Positions 23,284-35,347 of a stretch of 64,000 bases of DNA are shown here, piece by piece. The notes beneath the pieces are model-generated. The model was not told the DNA's origin, made no database searches, and was given only the letters and a program-made list of their open reading frames with translations. The position numbers and the translations under genes are program-made. Within the stretch, counting starts at the first letter, position 1. Each line of letters opens with the position of its first letter. Source of the DNA: Stenogyne calaminthoides (Eukaryota; Streptophyta; Magnoliopsida; Lamiales; Lamiaceae); NCBI GenBank assembly GCA_037126765.1, contig JBBCBC010000031.1:5961638-6025637 (forward strand), written 5' to 3'.

Positions 23284-23535
23284 GACAGGTGGCTCATGAC
23301 TTAATGTCTAAGCAAATGAGCAGTAAACCTTGCCAGGTCGGACAAGCATGTGCCGACCTAGCCGAGATGTACGAGCATGGGCCAACTTAGCAGAGATGGA
23401 CAAGCATGGGTGGACCTTGGTGAGCTGAACGAGCATGGACTTACCTAACTGAATTGGACGAACATGATTGACAGATCTTCTTTGTTGACAGTTGACTGAG
23501 CGAGTAACTTTGACCATTGTTGACCGGGTCATAAC
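23284..23535. repeat. Imperfect tandem GAGCATGG/GACCTAG repeat
   Basis: Four to five diverged units of about 35 bases contain GACAAGCATG or GAGCATGG followed by CCNACCTAG/CTTAGC and GAGATG. It ends in a TTGACAGTTGACTGAGCGAG/TTGACCATTGTTGACC stretch. It resembles decayed LTR sequence. No coding. Confidence 0.45.
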
Positions 23536-23574
23536 AATAGTTCAAACACAACCTTGTAGAGTTACAATAGTTAT

Positions 23575-23850
23575 GCAATCCTTTAAATTCATTATTCGAA
23601 ATCTTTAAACTTGATGTTGATCCAAACACAACCTTGGAGAATTTTGGAAATATCATGGGTGTCTTTTGTGTTGTTTAATTATGCTATGAAATTGGAGCTG
23701 GCAGCTGCAATGATTGTACGGCTAGTTGCTAGTGTTGTACTTACTTTTTTAGTGGGAATTGAGATACACACATTGGATGATCTGAGGGCTACTCCCGAAA
23801 GAGGAATATTGTACTTACTTTTCTATTTTTAGAATCCACAGAATTCACAT
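23575..23850. repeat. Duplicated block D3, left copy
   Basis: Matches 30125-30410. Shared phrases: AATCTTTAAA, GGATGTTGATC or GATGTTGATCC, GTCTTTTGTG, GAGCTG then GCAGCTGCAAT, TTGTACGGC, GTGTTGTACTTA, and AGAAT(AT)CCACAGAATT. Both copies stay open over parts of this block (for example VVRRAARVVLSFLVG against IVRLVASVVLTFLVG), but the open frames have no family match, so I do not call a gene. Confidence 0.75.
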
Positions 23851-24356
23851 TGATGTCTCAGTGTGTGTTTAAAAAAGAGAAAACAACCAGATATTTTGGT
23901 TTCCTGGCTTATTTTTAACTTCTTTACAATAAATTCAATAATATCCCACGCAATGGGCTTTATTTTCAACTGTTTTAAGTCGGATTGTTGTATTAAAATT
24001 TAAACCCACTAAATTATCAGATAAATTAGCAATTTGTCACAGTTTTAATTTCCATCGCAATTTTTTTTATTGTTTTGACTGTTTGACCAATTCCATGCAA
24101 ATTGCTACGGGAACTATCTCATCACAAATTTTCCGTCTCTAAAATTCGCTTTTTTTTTATAGTTTTTTATGCATAAATTATTGGAGTTAATTTCAGATCA
24201 AATTTCTCCCAATTAGCGTGCTTGCCGTTGATGTTTATATATGAGACACATTTCCTACATCCTATTCCTATCATTCTCATATCCACTTATGTGTGTTTAT
24301 GTATTCATATTTTGCAATGAGTGTAACAAACACACAAAATTCAGCAACTCTCAATT
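23851..24356. other. AT-rich spacer
   Basis: No gene or element recognised. Confidence 0.35.
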
Positions 24357-24365
24357 AGTATATAT

Positions 24366-25037
24366 AAGGGTGTAGAAGTCGAAAATCTGTAGTCTGACGG
24401 ATTTGGACCTCCTATCGCCTAGGCAACCTAGGCGGGAACTAGTCGGTTCAGGTTTTTTAATTTTTTTTCATCTAAATGAGTTTTATTTACTACTTATCGA
24501 TATCTTATAATAAAAATTACGCTTCAGAATTAATTAACAAATTCATTATACAACCATTTAAATCAAGATAATAATTCAAACACATTTTCTTGTATCCATT
24601 ATCCATTATAGAGTACAAGAAATTAATTTAGCATAAAATAAAAAAAAACTAAACAAATTACAAATATGTACTTTGGAATTTTAGTGTAGTGAAAATTATC
24701 AATTTTCGTCTTATCATCAATTTATTTTAAGAACAAAAGTCTCTCATTATCAAATAAGACCTTGGGCATCTGGCCTGGCAGAAAACGAGCAAATGATGGT
24801 AATGGAGGTGAACAATTCTCTCAATTTGAATTTAGATGAATTTTGTTTATGTTAGTCGTATTTTTTTTAATTAATAATTGAAACGACGACTTCTCTTTGA
24901 GAAAAAAATTTAAAAAATAAGCCTAGCCCCCCAACTTGGTCGTTTAGGTTGTGCTTAGGCAAAATCGGATCGATCGACAACTGCCTAGCTCCTAGGCGCT
25001 GCCTAATCGGCCGCCTATACCAACTTTTGCATCAATG
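24366..25037. mobile_element. CCTAGG-rich element with possible 9 bp target duplication
   Basis: AGTATATAT occurs at 24357-24365 and 25038-25046. Inside each end are CGCCTAGGCAACCTAGGCGG (left) and CTGCCTAGCTCCTAGGCGCT then GGCCGCC (right), inverted GC-rich palindromes around an AT-rich core. A 9 bp duplication would suit a Mutator-type element, but the duplicated word is AT-rich and could be chance. Confidence 0.45.
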
Positions 25038-25769
25038 AGTATATATCACTATGTACATTTAGTCAAAAAAAAAATTCATGGGATAAGTGTACTTACAAGT
25101 TATAAATAATATTTTTCTCCTGACCTTTTCGATTTGAGATATGAAACTCTCATACCCTTTCATATCTTTTACTCTTCAACTCTCAATTTCTGTTTAATTT
25201 TTTTATCACTTTAATATACATTAATTCACTCAAAATTGATATTGAATAAATAAATACATCAAATCAATCTACTCGAAAAGTAAGTTAAAAATTCACAGCT
25301 TACTTAACACATTAAAATTGGTCCAATTAAGTTGGATCAACACCCAACTAAATAAACCATTTTCCAACAAAACAACAATATATATATAATTATTTTAACG
25401 TAATTCGTACTATCAACTCGTTCTAATAGTACTAATTAATTAATACGAAAGATCGAGATCACACGACCTTGGGTGATTATATTTCAACGAGGAAGAATAT
25501 ATATTATTAAATTTCACCCTTATTTTTTTGTAAATTGGGTCCCTAAAAAAGTTAATATTGTGACACATTCTTTTGTTAGGATTTTTCGTTTATACGAGAG
25601 CCCTCATTATTGGATCGAACCTTCTGACTAGTTTTATGGATGATCTTTTCAATTTGTTCACCTCTTGCATGTAACTTTCTGTGCTTTCAAAAATAAAATA
25701 AAAATAGTACTCGTAATTAATTCATTGATGGCCCATTAAAAGGATATACCTAAATAAATACTCCATCAA

Positions 25770-26010
25770 ATTTGTGGTACATATTTAAATGATACTTTGT
25801 TTGAATGCGGTTTTCATTTGAAAGGACAAGCAAAGATCTAAAGGGAATGTTTATGTACAATAGTAGGGAATTTCACTCATAAAACAACATGGGCTGGAAT
25901 TTAGTGTTTCTTTTTACATCATCCAGTAACAGCGAATCATTTTTTTGCGACTACTTTTTCTAGGAGAAATTAAATTCGAAGAAACAATGATTTTTGATAC
26001 TAGATGTGAG
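25770..26010. repeat. Duplicated block D1, right copy
   Basis: Counterpart of 20405-20650, with the same ACATGGGCTGGAATTTAG and GCGACTACTTTTTCT phrases, shortened by several small deletions. It begins the right unit of the direct duplication. The 25047-25769 stretch before it is AT-rich and shows nothing recognisable. Confidence 0.8.
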
Positions 26011-26784
26011 GAAGACATTTAGATAATTAATTAATTCAATTTTAACATAAGTTTGATCAATAAAATTTTAACCACATATATATTTTTTTATTTCACTCGT
26101 GTGCGAAAGCAGATTGTATATAAAAAAAATATTACTTTTTGTTACAAATTAATATTTTTATATCTTTTTACATTAACTAATTGTTGATAGCTTGTTTTGT
26201 TAGACTGGATTTATGATTAATGTGACTATTAAAACTAAAAGTATTCAACTAACAAAATCTAACAAATAAGTAAACAAACTTGAAATGAATGCTAGTTCAC
26301 AAGTATCTGGTGAGAATTATTTAGGAGCTCTATCTTTATATGCTTTCCTTAATTGATGTTACAGTCCTTACATTGAATGCTAATATTCCTATTTATAGGA
26401 CCCTCATATTCATCTCTTTAGTTTGATCATGACCTTTCAATATTTTAGGCCTTTCGTCGTAGCTTCGCAATTGTCCAATAGCTAATCCTATGAATATAAG
26501 GCACACGTTTCTTCCATGTCCCATGGCCGAGCTCGGACTCCTATTGGTTGCAGAGTTTTTGATGTAGTGAGAAGCGTGAACAATAACAAAATAATCTTTT
26601 TCAATCTCTGTTGATTCCTATTGAATTACCGGCAATGATTAATAATATGAGAAACTCTCGATTTCTTTAATTCATATTCATAAACAATTTAATGAAAAAA
26701 ATACAAATGCATGACTTGCTTAAATAATAAACCCTAACACTAATTACCAAAATATAATAAATGCTAATAAATTACATTATTTTC

Positions 26785-26912
26785 TTATTTCCTAATTAAA
26801 TCGTGATTATAATCAATCAAGATAGTTATCGAGATCTCATCTTCATCATTCTCTTCCTCTTTGAAATGATTTGTCCTTGAATCGAAACCGATCTCGTCTC
26901 CAGAGAAATTAA
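26785..26912 (-). pseudogene. Probable Ty3/gypsy pol C-terminal tail
   Basis: The minus-strand frame reads DEIGFDSRTNHFKEEENDED and runs to a TAA at 26785-26787. This acidic RTNxFxExENDED tail resembles the C-terminus of gypsy polyproteins just before the 3' LTR. No chromodomain or integrase sequence is seen upstream, so only the tail survives. Flanks at 26300-26785 and 26913-27230 may be LTR remnants: they are richer in GC words such as CCATGGCCGAGCTCGGACTC but show no termini. Confidence 0.4.
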
Positions 26913-27284
26913 TTTCATTAAATATTATTTGTCCAATGTCATTAATGGACATTTAATGTTAAAGTAGTAGAACATTATATAACTCCCTGATAGTGACCTT
27001 TGACAGGATTTGACCTTGAAGCATTAGCGACGATGAGTGAAGCCGTCTTCCCCTGGACGCTAATCTGAACTGTGTGGCAAGGTCGTGAGGTTGCACATAT
27101 TTGGCCCGTCCACCGACCTGGTATACACCTATTCTCTTCGATTGCTCGTGCTACCCGGGCTTGGTAGATCGGTTCAAGCTAGAGGTCTTGAGGCCCACTT
27201 CTCTTTTGATTTTTGACCATCATTCATATTAGCATTTTCAATTTGGTTTTTATTTGATCCTTTCACCTATTGAAATTTTGAATT

Positions 27285-27535
27285 GTCAAAAATATTATTA
27301 CAGAATAACATAACTTCACACTATATTATAGTTTTTTTTTATAACTCGGTATCCAGTTCAAGGATTGACTAATTTGAGGGACCAAAACCCACCGTCCACT
27401 AGCGGGGTCCTATATTTTAGTTTTGAATTAATTACATTAAAAATTATCAACTTGTTTTGCAATTGTCTAACAAATATTATTACAGAATAACATAACTTCA
27501 CACTATATTATAGTTTTTTTATAACTCTCGATTCA
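27285..27535. repeat. Direct repeat of about 70 bp, spaced 180 bp
   Basis: AATATTATTACAGAATAACA then TAACTTCACACTATATTATAG and TTTTTTATAACTC occur at about 27290-27360 and 27470-27530. Each is followed by a related GACTAATT(T/C)G(A/G)GG(G/C)GACCAAAACCCACCG-type phrase. Local tandem duplication. No coding. Confidence 0.7.
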
Positions 27536-29394
27536 GACCAGATGACACGAGCGATTTGACTAATTCGGCGACCAAAACCCACCGATAAAACCACAAATAA
27601 AGATGAGCAGATGATCAAGATCCCACTTCAAACCAATGATTAACTTTATATAATTAAACCATTTCAAGAATCGATCGATATTAAGGGATATCGAAACCGT
27701 AAACTGCATTCAACTTGAGAATCGTAATGCCAGTGAGGAAAGCACACTCCTAAGTCTCAAGTCTACTACACCACTAAGTGGACACTGAATGATTCCAAGG
27801 CGAGGAATCGATAAATTATAATCTCCGTGGACCAATGAGAGGAAGACAAGATGGTCAAGCAACAATGTGACTCCATCCAACGGTAAATATTCAAATTTTA
27901 TAAATACAAGTTCTTTTCATTATCAAGAGGGAGAATGTGGAAAATGCAATCATCCATCAAGTTTTTTCCCACCATTAAATACACGATATTTCAAAATGAT
28001 AAAATAATTTTTCCTAAAAATTTCCATATAATATATAAGAGACAGAGTTTGTAGGTGAGTAACTTCGATAAACATCTAGCAATCCCGAAAGGGAGGGTCC
28101 CTCCTTTGAAAAAACATCTTTGGGTGTTGGACTTATTTTAAATACTGAATAAACAACTATAAAATCGTGTTTTTTAAACACATATGCATTCTATTATAAA
28201 CAAAACAACACACATGAGTCAAAATGCTAAAATTGGAAAAGTAGTATTTTACTATTTATTATTATACTTATTTGTTTTTTCATTATTTTTATTAGAGTCC
28301 CACTTCAAATGATTAAATTAACTTATGTAACTGCATTTCAGAATTGATGTGTATATTAAGGGTTCGAACTTGAGACCTAGTAGATCTCCTAAGTCTCAAG
28401 TCTACTACACCACTAAGTCGACATTTAAAATTATACAATTTATTATCTCGTGTTTTTATATATAATTTGAAATGATAAAATTTTTTAAAAAGACATATAA
28501 TATATAAGAGATGATCTATCACGTCCCTATTAATATAAAAAAATAAATAACTCGATTCAATATAAACAAAAATTCGTGGTGTAGTCTAAGTAGTATTTTA
28601 CTTTTATTATTATACTTATTTGTTTTTTCATTATTTTATAATTGAGTAAATTGTTATAAGATTTTAAAATTATAAATTTATTATCTTTGAAATATATAAT
28701 TTATTAATCTTGAATAAAATAACTGTTAATAATAAAAAAATAAGAAACTGAATCAATATAAACAAGTTTATACTTTTATTAATTTACTTTTTTACAGCTC
28801 TTTTTTGAACCCTCATTTTATTAATTTACTTTTACAGCTCTTTTTAACTAATTATTTTGATAGTTATCCTTGCTTTAATGTATTGAGCACGGTGTCCCCG
28901 CGTGACACGTCTCATAATGACAAGTATAAAGAAATAACAATAAATAGAATAAGTAGAAAAAGCAATTCTCATAATTTTAATCATTCACTCCATTAAAAAA
29001 TTCTCTTAATTAATATATAAAGTTTATTTATTCACAAATTCTCTTATGTAAAACTTGTTCATACTGTAAAATCGATATAATTACAGTTATAAATTAATAT
29101 CTATTATATTTAAAAATTAAAATCATAATATTAAATGCAATATATATTAATTTTTAAGTATAGTGGTATAAATTTTAAATTATAAATAAATTTCATCAAA
29201 AATTTGTTTTTATTAATTATCATGAAAATCGATAATACCCCCAAAGATGTAATAGTGATTTTTGGGTGAGTTTTGCTCTTATGCATGAAATGATGCTCCA
29301 ATAAACATATTTGAATCATATTCTTTTTAAAATATAATTGAAGTTATTAGTCCTATAAATTATTCGAGTTTTTACCTTTAAATAATTACCCCCA
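27536..29394. other. AT-rich spacer with local direct repeats
   Basis: A 31-base phrase beginning CCTAAGTCTCAAGTCTACTA occurs exactly at 27749-27779 and 28388-28418. A second pair, TATTATTATACTTATTTGTT then TTTTCATTATTTT, occurs near 28255-28290 and 28600-28640. These suggest repeated local duplication or two relics of one element. No gene seen. Confidence 0.5.
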
Positions 29395-29505
29395 ATTTTT
29401 AGCAATCTTAGCGTAACTTACTTACGCAACTCACAACCATGAATCAGATCATCGGCCGTTGAGATGCCCCCATTCTCCACCGTTGGATCAACTTTACAAA
29501 GCCAC

Positions 29506-29513
29506 TATAAAAA
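29506..29513 (+). promoter_or_regulatory. TATA box of the duplicate small gene
   Basis: TATAAAAA in GCCACTATAAAAACACC, 83 bases before the ATG and in the same context as the box at 22157. The promoter looks intact although the coding part is broken. Confidence 0.65.
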
Positions 29514-29595
29514 CACCACAATCCCCACACACACAAACACAACACACCACTAAATCGTGTTTCTGTTAAGTGCGACACAGCAGGAACTGTAAAGA

Positions 29596-29840
29596 ATGGC
29601 AGGAAACAGAAACAGAAACAGAAACAGAAACAGAAAAGCTCTTCTTTCTCTCTCTTCGGTTTATTCAAGAGCAAAAACGCGAGGAGTAAGAAAGCGCACG
29701 ACGATTACAGCGACTTTGTAAAAGCGTATAAAGTGTATCCCAGCGATGAGGATCGAGGCCGTTGGGTTACAGAACCTGGAATTGACAAAAAAGCCTCTTC
29801 TTACATTTCTTTAACCGCTAATAAATGGGAAAATTGCTAG
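29596..29840 (+). pseudogene. Frameshifted duplicate of the small plant gene
   Basis: Paralogue of the gene at 22280-22516. ATG at 29596 is followed by GCAGGA and five AACAGA hexamers. The conserved SSSFSLFGLFKSKNARS part then appears in another frame and runs without a stop through DDYSDFVKAYKVYPSDEDRG and the EPGIDKKAS core to TAG at 29838-29840. Relative to the intact gene there are 8 extra bases between ATG and the first conserved serine codon, so the frame is lost. The conserved frame has no ATG of its own before the core. The body is otherwise well preserved, which means the break is recent or the locus is still transcribed. Confidence 0.82.
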
Positions 29841-29979
29841 CTCTATTTTTAACATTAAATTCTTGGTATATATAATATATCTGTCAATTAATTATGTAAT
29901 GTGAATTAGTGGTATTGGATTGCTTTGTATAGCCTACCTTGTGAATTTCAATGACATTGCCATGAATAAAAATAACAAC

Positions 29980-29982
<3 letters not shown>

Positions 29983-30025
<43 letters not shown>
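29983..30025. repeat. (TA)n microsatellite
   Basis: About 21 TA units just 3' of the duplicate small gene. Confidence 0.95.
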
Positions 30026-30030
<5 letters not shown>

Positions 30031-30124
30031 TATCTCATAATCACTACATGTTTAATCAAAGTTTTAATTAATTTAATTATAAAAATTCGCCCCTTAACTT
30101 GCAACACTATATATATAATTTAAT

Positions 30125-30410
30125 TACGTAGTTATAATTTGAATCCTTTTATTTAATTTAAATCTTTAAATTTGGATGTTGATCAAACACGGCCTTAATT
30201 GGAGAAAGCATGATTGTCTTTTGTGCTGCGTACTATGCTAGTTTCTGCTATGACATGGGAGCTGCAATTGATACAATGGTTGTACGGCGAGCTGCTCGTG
30301 TTGTACTTAGTTTTCTAGTGGGATACACACACTTCGTAGATCGAATATTGCACTTACTTTTTCTTTTTAGAATATCCACAGAATTTCATGGATCGAGGCC
30401 GTCTCACTAG
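30125..30410. repeat. Duplicated block D3, right copy
   Basis: Counterpart of 23575-23850. It ends the right unit of the direct duplication. From about 30410 to 30800 the sequence is unique, with GGTGGTGGTCC/GGTGATGGTCC phrases and no recognisable gene. Confidence 0.75.
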
Positions 30411-31679
30411 TACTAGAGCAAGATATTTTTGTGTCCTTTTTTATTTTAATAAATATTCGTTTCAAAGATCAACTAATTCGATGAACCAAAACCCTAGAAC
30501 CAGATATTTTTCTTTCTTGTTTTTTTTTATAACTCGGTATTCAGCCCAAAGTAGACTGAGACCCCGAGGTTTTGAGTTCGAGACACGGAGACTGAATATG
30601 TATTCCCTCTTGTAGGGTGGTGGTCCAATCTTCTTGTGGGGTGATGGTCCTCCTCTTGTGAGGTTGAGGTTTCGGTAATTACGGTGCGATTGCGATTCTG
30701 AGTTGCAGTTTCGGGTGGTCCCCTTTTATGGTGGTTTGCAATTCCGGTCTACAACGAGATGATATGTGGTTATCATGCCAAATGGTAAAATGAATTATTG
30801 TACTCCCTCTGTCTCAATCTTAACTACACTATTTTCATTTTGGGCGTCTCAATCTTAACTACACATTTCTTTAAATGGAAATAACCACTTTAACTCACAC
30901 ACCCTTCAAACATCCATTTATATATCATATGTCACTCTCTCATACCCTCAACACTTTATCACCAGGGCCGTTCCTTTATAGAGTCAAACGAGTCGTCCGA
31001 CTCAGGCCCGAAAATTTCGTCGATTTTTAGGGGCCCAAAATTTTATATGCACATATATATAATATATATATATATATATATTTTATTTTAGTATATTTAC
31101 TTTTATTTGCGAAATTATTAATGTATTGTTCATTGTCCTAGTGTTAATAATGTATTCCTTATTTGTTTTATTTTCAAATTTTTATTTCCATGCTTTATTC
31201 AAATTATGCACAATAATTTACTTTAACTCTTTAAAAATATGAGATACGCATAATTAATTGTATGCCCAAATTTTTTTATTAATTTATTATTTTGTTAGAA
31301 TAAAAATTGCCAAATCCTTTATTTTTATTACTTTTTAGTGCCAAAAGCATTTTATTCAACTCTTTAAAAGTTTAAATACTCCCACCATTTCATATATATA
31401 TTTTTTTTTGACAGGAAACGAAATAAATAAATCAAAAGCCCGAAATATCGGCTTGAACCACATTCACAATTGTCTCAGGAATAGAAGATGAAACAAAAAT
31501 GGAATTAAAATTGAAAGCGAACCGAGAAAGGCAATGAGCTGCCACGTTTCCCGTTCTACGGATCCAACTAAACGAAACCCATTCAAACTCCTCGCAAAAG
31601 CTTCAAAATATCAAAGAACAAGACCTCCAAAATGAGTTAAGTTGATTGATTTCCTCATTAAGGCATAATACACCACCGT

Positions 31680-34600
31680 GAGTCAACCTCTATCACCACC
31701 CTCTCGCACCCCTTTATCAAGAGCACAACGAACCCCAAAGAGCACCGCTTCGCCTCTCGCCCCCTCTACCGTCCATAACTCCGGAACGAACGCAAAACAC
31801 CCACATCACTTCTCCTCAAAGATTCAAGTAAACCCCAATACCCGCTCCACTTTCGGCCCCCGCAAAGCAGATTCCGTTTTAACTTGAACCTTCCACCTCC
31901 CGGCTGTCGCCACCCAAAATCTTCCGTTCTCGATAATTGCTTCGGTTTCATGATCGCAACCTCTTTTGTACTCCGCCATATGTGTATTGGCAATCGCAAT
32001 ATCTCTTGCAAACTAGGCGCCGACCTCCAAAACACACCTCATTCCTTGAGAACCAGATTGACCACATCACCGTTAGAGTCGTCTCCATTTCTTCCTGGCA
32101 TGGCCCCGCTTCTCCCACGCAATGCCCCGGTCCTCAACTCGTTCCCCGGTATTCGGTCATGAACCACAAAAGGGAGCGGCGTCCAACATCGGCTATTCGG
32201 GGACAATCGAAGCGAAGGTATGCTCCATCGTTTCGATCTCAACCCCGCACCATGACAAATGGGATCGACATTCACAAACTTCGCGGATTAGATTGACATT
32301 GGTCGGGATTATTCCATGCAACACTCTCCATGCAAACAATTGAATTTTCGAGACACATCTAACTTCCATACCCATTTCCACGTCTTCGTCCCCATTCTCA
32401 ATATAGGCTTTGTTCTCAAATCTCATCCATTCTATGTATCCCCCGCCGACCGAGTAAACCCCCAATTTTTCGAAGTCCAAATGAGTCCGTCTGCCCGGAA
32501 ATAGAGAACGACATGTTTATGATTGTCGTTGCCTCCGCTTCTGAAAAAAAATTTGGCGCACCAATAGGATATCCCAACCCCCATAATCATCTCTCATAAG
32601 CTCACGAACGATTGCATTTTCCTCAAGCTCCCCTCTATCTGGAACTCGTGCATTAACTCGCACGATCCTTCCAGATTTTAACCGAGTCCAATACAACCAC
32701 CCATATCCTTCCTAGAACTCGCCTCCCTTAAAAATACTCGAAAGTATAACTGCCCATTTTTACCGATAGAAATCACCATTAGGAAAATATCGCGCTTGTA
32801 GTGTCCGAGCTAAAAGAGACTCAAACTTGCACTCCCGCCATCCTTGTTTGCTAAATACTCACCGATAAATCCTCGAGCCCTGTGTAATCCCATTTTGGTT
32901 TTGCGATTCTTGCCATCCAATCCATTTGGTATTACACCAAATCAAATGATGAAATCTATCGACCAATCTTAAAAAACTCATCAAGTATGTAGGAATCGCT
33001 GAGCAATGGATTTGATTAGAACTAGTTTTCCCGCCAGGAAAGAATTTTACTCTTCCAATCCTTCGCAATTCTACTCATCATCATCGTCATATGGCGTGTT
33101 GATCAACACACCTAACACCGATAAGGTCAAACTAATTTTTCTCTCCAAATGTACCCACTTCGCCATCAACATGATCTCCGACTTGCTCAAATTAATGGCT
33201 CCTTCTTTGCCTCGTAACTCCGCCAAAATGTCCCGAACCCTCCCATTCTGCCTCAGACGTCGTCCAAAATTATCGTGATCATCCGCAAAAAACAACCGAC
33301 ACAACCGAGCTCGTTTACAAATTTTCAAATTTCATGCAACGCCCATTTTCCACATTTTTCCTAATAAGAGCCGAAAGGGCCTCTGCACAAAATAAAACAG
33401 ATAAAGGGGACAAAGGATCCCTTGACGGAGACCCCGGATGGAATAAAGGTAGTAGACGATTTGTCCATTAATAAGCACAAAAAAAGAAACCGAACGGACC
33501 CCCCTCATAATAGTATTAACCAGATCACCTCCCACCCCAATTTTCAACATAACCCGTTCCAAAAAATCCCATTCCACCCTATCATAGGCCTTACTCATAT
33601 CAAGCTTAAAAGCAACGAACCCTGACACCGCCTTATTGTGCTTCATCGAGTGGAAAATCTCAAAAGCCAATAAGGCGTTGTCAGTAATGAGTCGTCCAGG
33701 AACAAAAGCCGACTGGGCCGGATCCACAACAAGAGGCAAAAACTCCTTAAGCCTATTAGAAATTGTCTTAGTAACCACCTTGAAAGCCACATTACAGAGA
33801 CTTATATGACGAAATTCAACAGGAGTCTTAGGTTTCTTAACTTTCGGGATAAGAGCTATAAAAGTGTGATTAAGCATGTATGAGACGCACCACAATTAAG
33901 AATACTGAGCGACATTAACAATACTAAGACCCACCAAGACCAAATTTAAAAAAAGATAAGCGGACATACCATCCGGGCCCTGCCTTACAATGATGCATTT
34001 GGAAAAGCGCCTTTGTCACCTCTTCCTCCGTGAAATCGGTAGAGATAACGATCCAAAGATTTCGCTTCGAGACTCAAGGCCACGCCTTCCAACGCCTCCA
34101 TATCTAGATTGCTCCTTGCCATAAACAACCCCGAAAAGTAATCCACGAACACCTTCTGTATTTCCTCCTCGTCAACAAATTCCTGGCCAAACTCATCAAC
34201 AATTTTATCAATCCGGTTCCTTTTCTTTCTCCCACTTGCTATTTTGTGAAAGAAACCAGTATTCTTGTCCCCCTCACGCATCCAATTAACACGTGACCGT
34301 TGTAACTAGTAGACCTCTTCTTTCCGGAGCAAGGCCGACACCCTATTTTCCAGGCACCTCGACTCCTGCACAATCTCCGGCGTCAGGGTTCTTCTTTGTA
34401 ATCTTGCCAGTTCTTCTTTGCATTTTCTTATCATTTTTGGCAAGTCACCATAATGTTTCTCGTTCCATCCGGAGAGGGCCAACCCACAACCCGTTATGTT
34501 AGTTGCCAGGGAAATAGCATCCGAACACCGAACTCCCTCCCATTTCTGGCGTACAATTTATGAACACCCTTTCTCTTGAAGCCACATTGCTTCGAACCTA

Positions 34601-35347
34601 AAAAGCTTTACCCTCTGAAAGTCACCTCTCCTCCTTCTACACTCATCCCACTTGATTAGTAATGGGCAGTGATCCGACAATAATCTAGTAAGATGAGTAA
34701 CCTCAACGTGTGGAAACTTCTCTAACCATCTCTCATTTGCCACCCCTCGGTCGAGACGCTCTTGAATATTATTCCCCCCACCCTGTTTGTTTGACCAAGT
34801 GAAGCGGTGTCCCACAAAACCCAGATCAACTATTCCACACTCCTCCAGACAGTATCTGAAATCATTCATTCTATCCAGCGGCCTCAGATTTCCACCCGAT
34901 TTCTCGTGATCAAACAAGATCTCGTTCATATCCCCCGCACACAACCAAGGCATAGAGCAATTATCGGCCAAATCCCTCATCAATCTCCATGTTTTCCACT
35001 TCTGACTATCCTCCGGAAACCCATAGATTCCCTTAAATCTCCAAGTATCAACCTCCCCAATATGAAGATCAATATGATTCTGTGAAAAAGATCTTAACAC
35101 CACCCCACTATACTTTCCAAAAGAAAGCTAAACCACCACTACGACCCCCACCCCACGACAAAGAACAATCAACACCCACAAAATGATCAAAACCTATTCT
35201 ACGAGCAACACGACGCAACTCAGAAACGAACAACCGAGTTTCACACAAGAACACAAATTTGGGACCTTTCTGTACCACCTCCTTCATTAATGCCGAAACT
35301 TTCCGGGGGATCCCAAGCCCCCGACAGTTCCACACCAAGCAACTCAT
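31680..35347 (-). pseudogene. L1 ORF2 (endonuclease, reverse transcriptase, zf-RVT, RNase H-like), broken
   Basis: The APE-type endonuclease starts MSCLVWNCRGLG at 35347 and has CETRLF, GIYGFPE, CAGDMNEILFDHEKSGG and LSDHCPLLI; a TAG near 35108 and a frameshift interrupt it. A linker (34281-33985) carries MREGDKNTGFFHKIASGRKK. The RT region (33895-33071) has LCNVAFKVVTKTISNRLK, QSAFVPGRLITDNALLAFE, AFKLDMSKAYDRVEW, GLRQG, and FADD at about 33290. The zf-RVT domain at 32480-32193 has KIQLFAWRVLHGIIPTNVNL. An RNase H-like tail reaches about 31700. At least five frame changes or stops separate these parts. The element cannot make its own enzyme. Confidence 0.87.

Larger units (their letters stand above)
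29395..29975 (+). repeat. Duplicated block D2, right copy
   Basis: Counterpart of 22060-22660. It covers promoter, coding part and 3' flank of the small gene. The main differences are a shorter leader and the AACAGA expansion after the start codon. Confidence 0.88.

Noticed and set aside
29131..29319. Minus-strand frame MIQICLLEHHFM
   Set aside because: It is short, AT-driven, with no motif and no conservation in the duplicate.
30210..30410. Open frame MIVFCAAYYASF in block D3
   Set aside because: It partly parallels the other copy, but starts differ, indels break the alignment, and no family is recognised.
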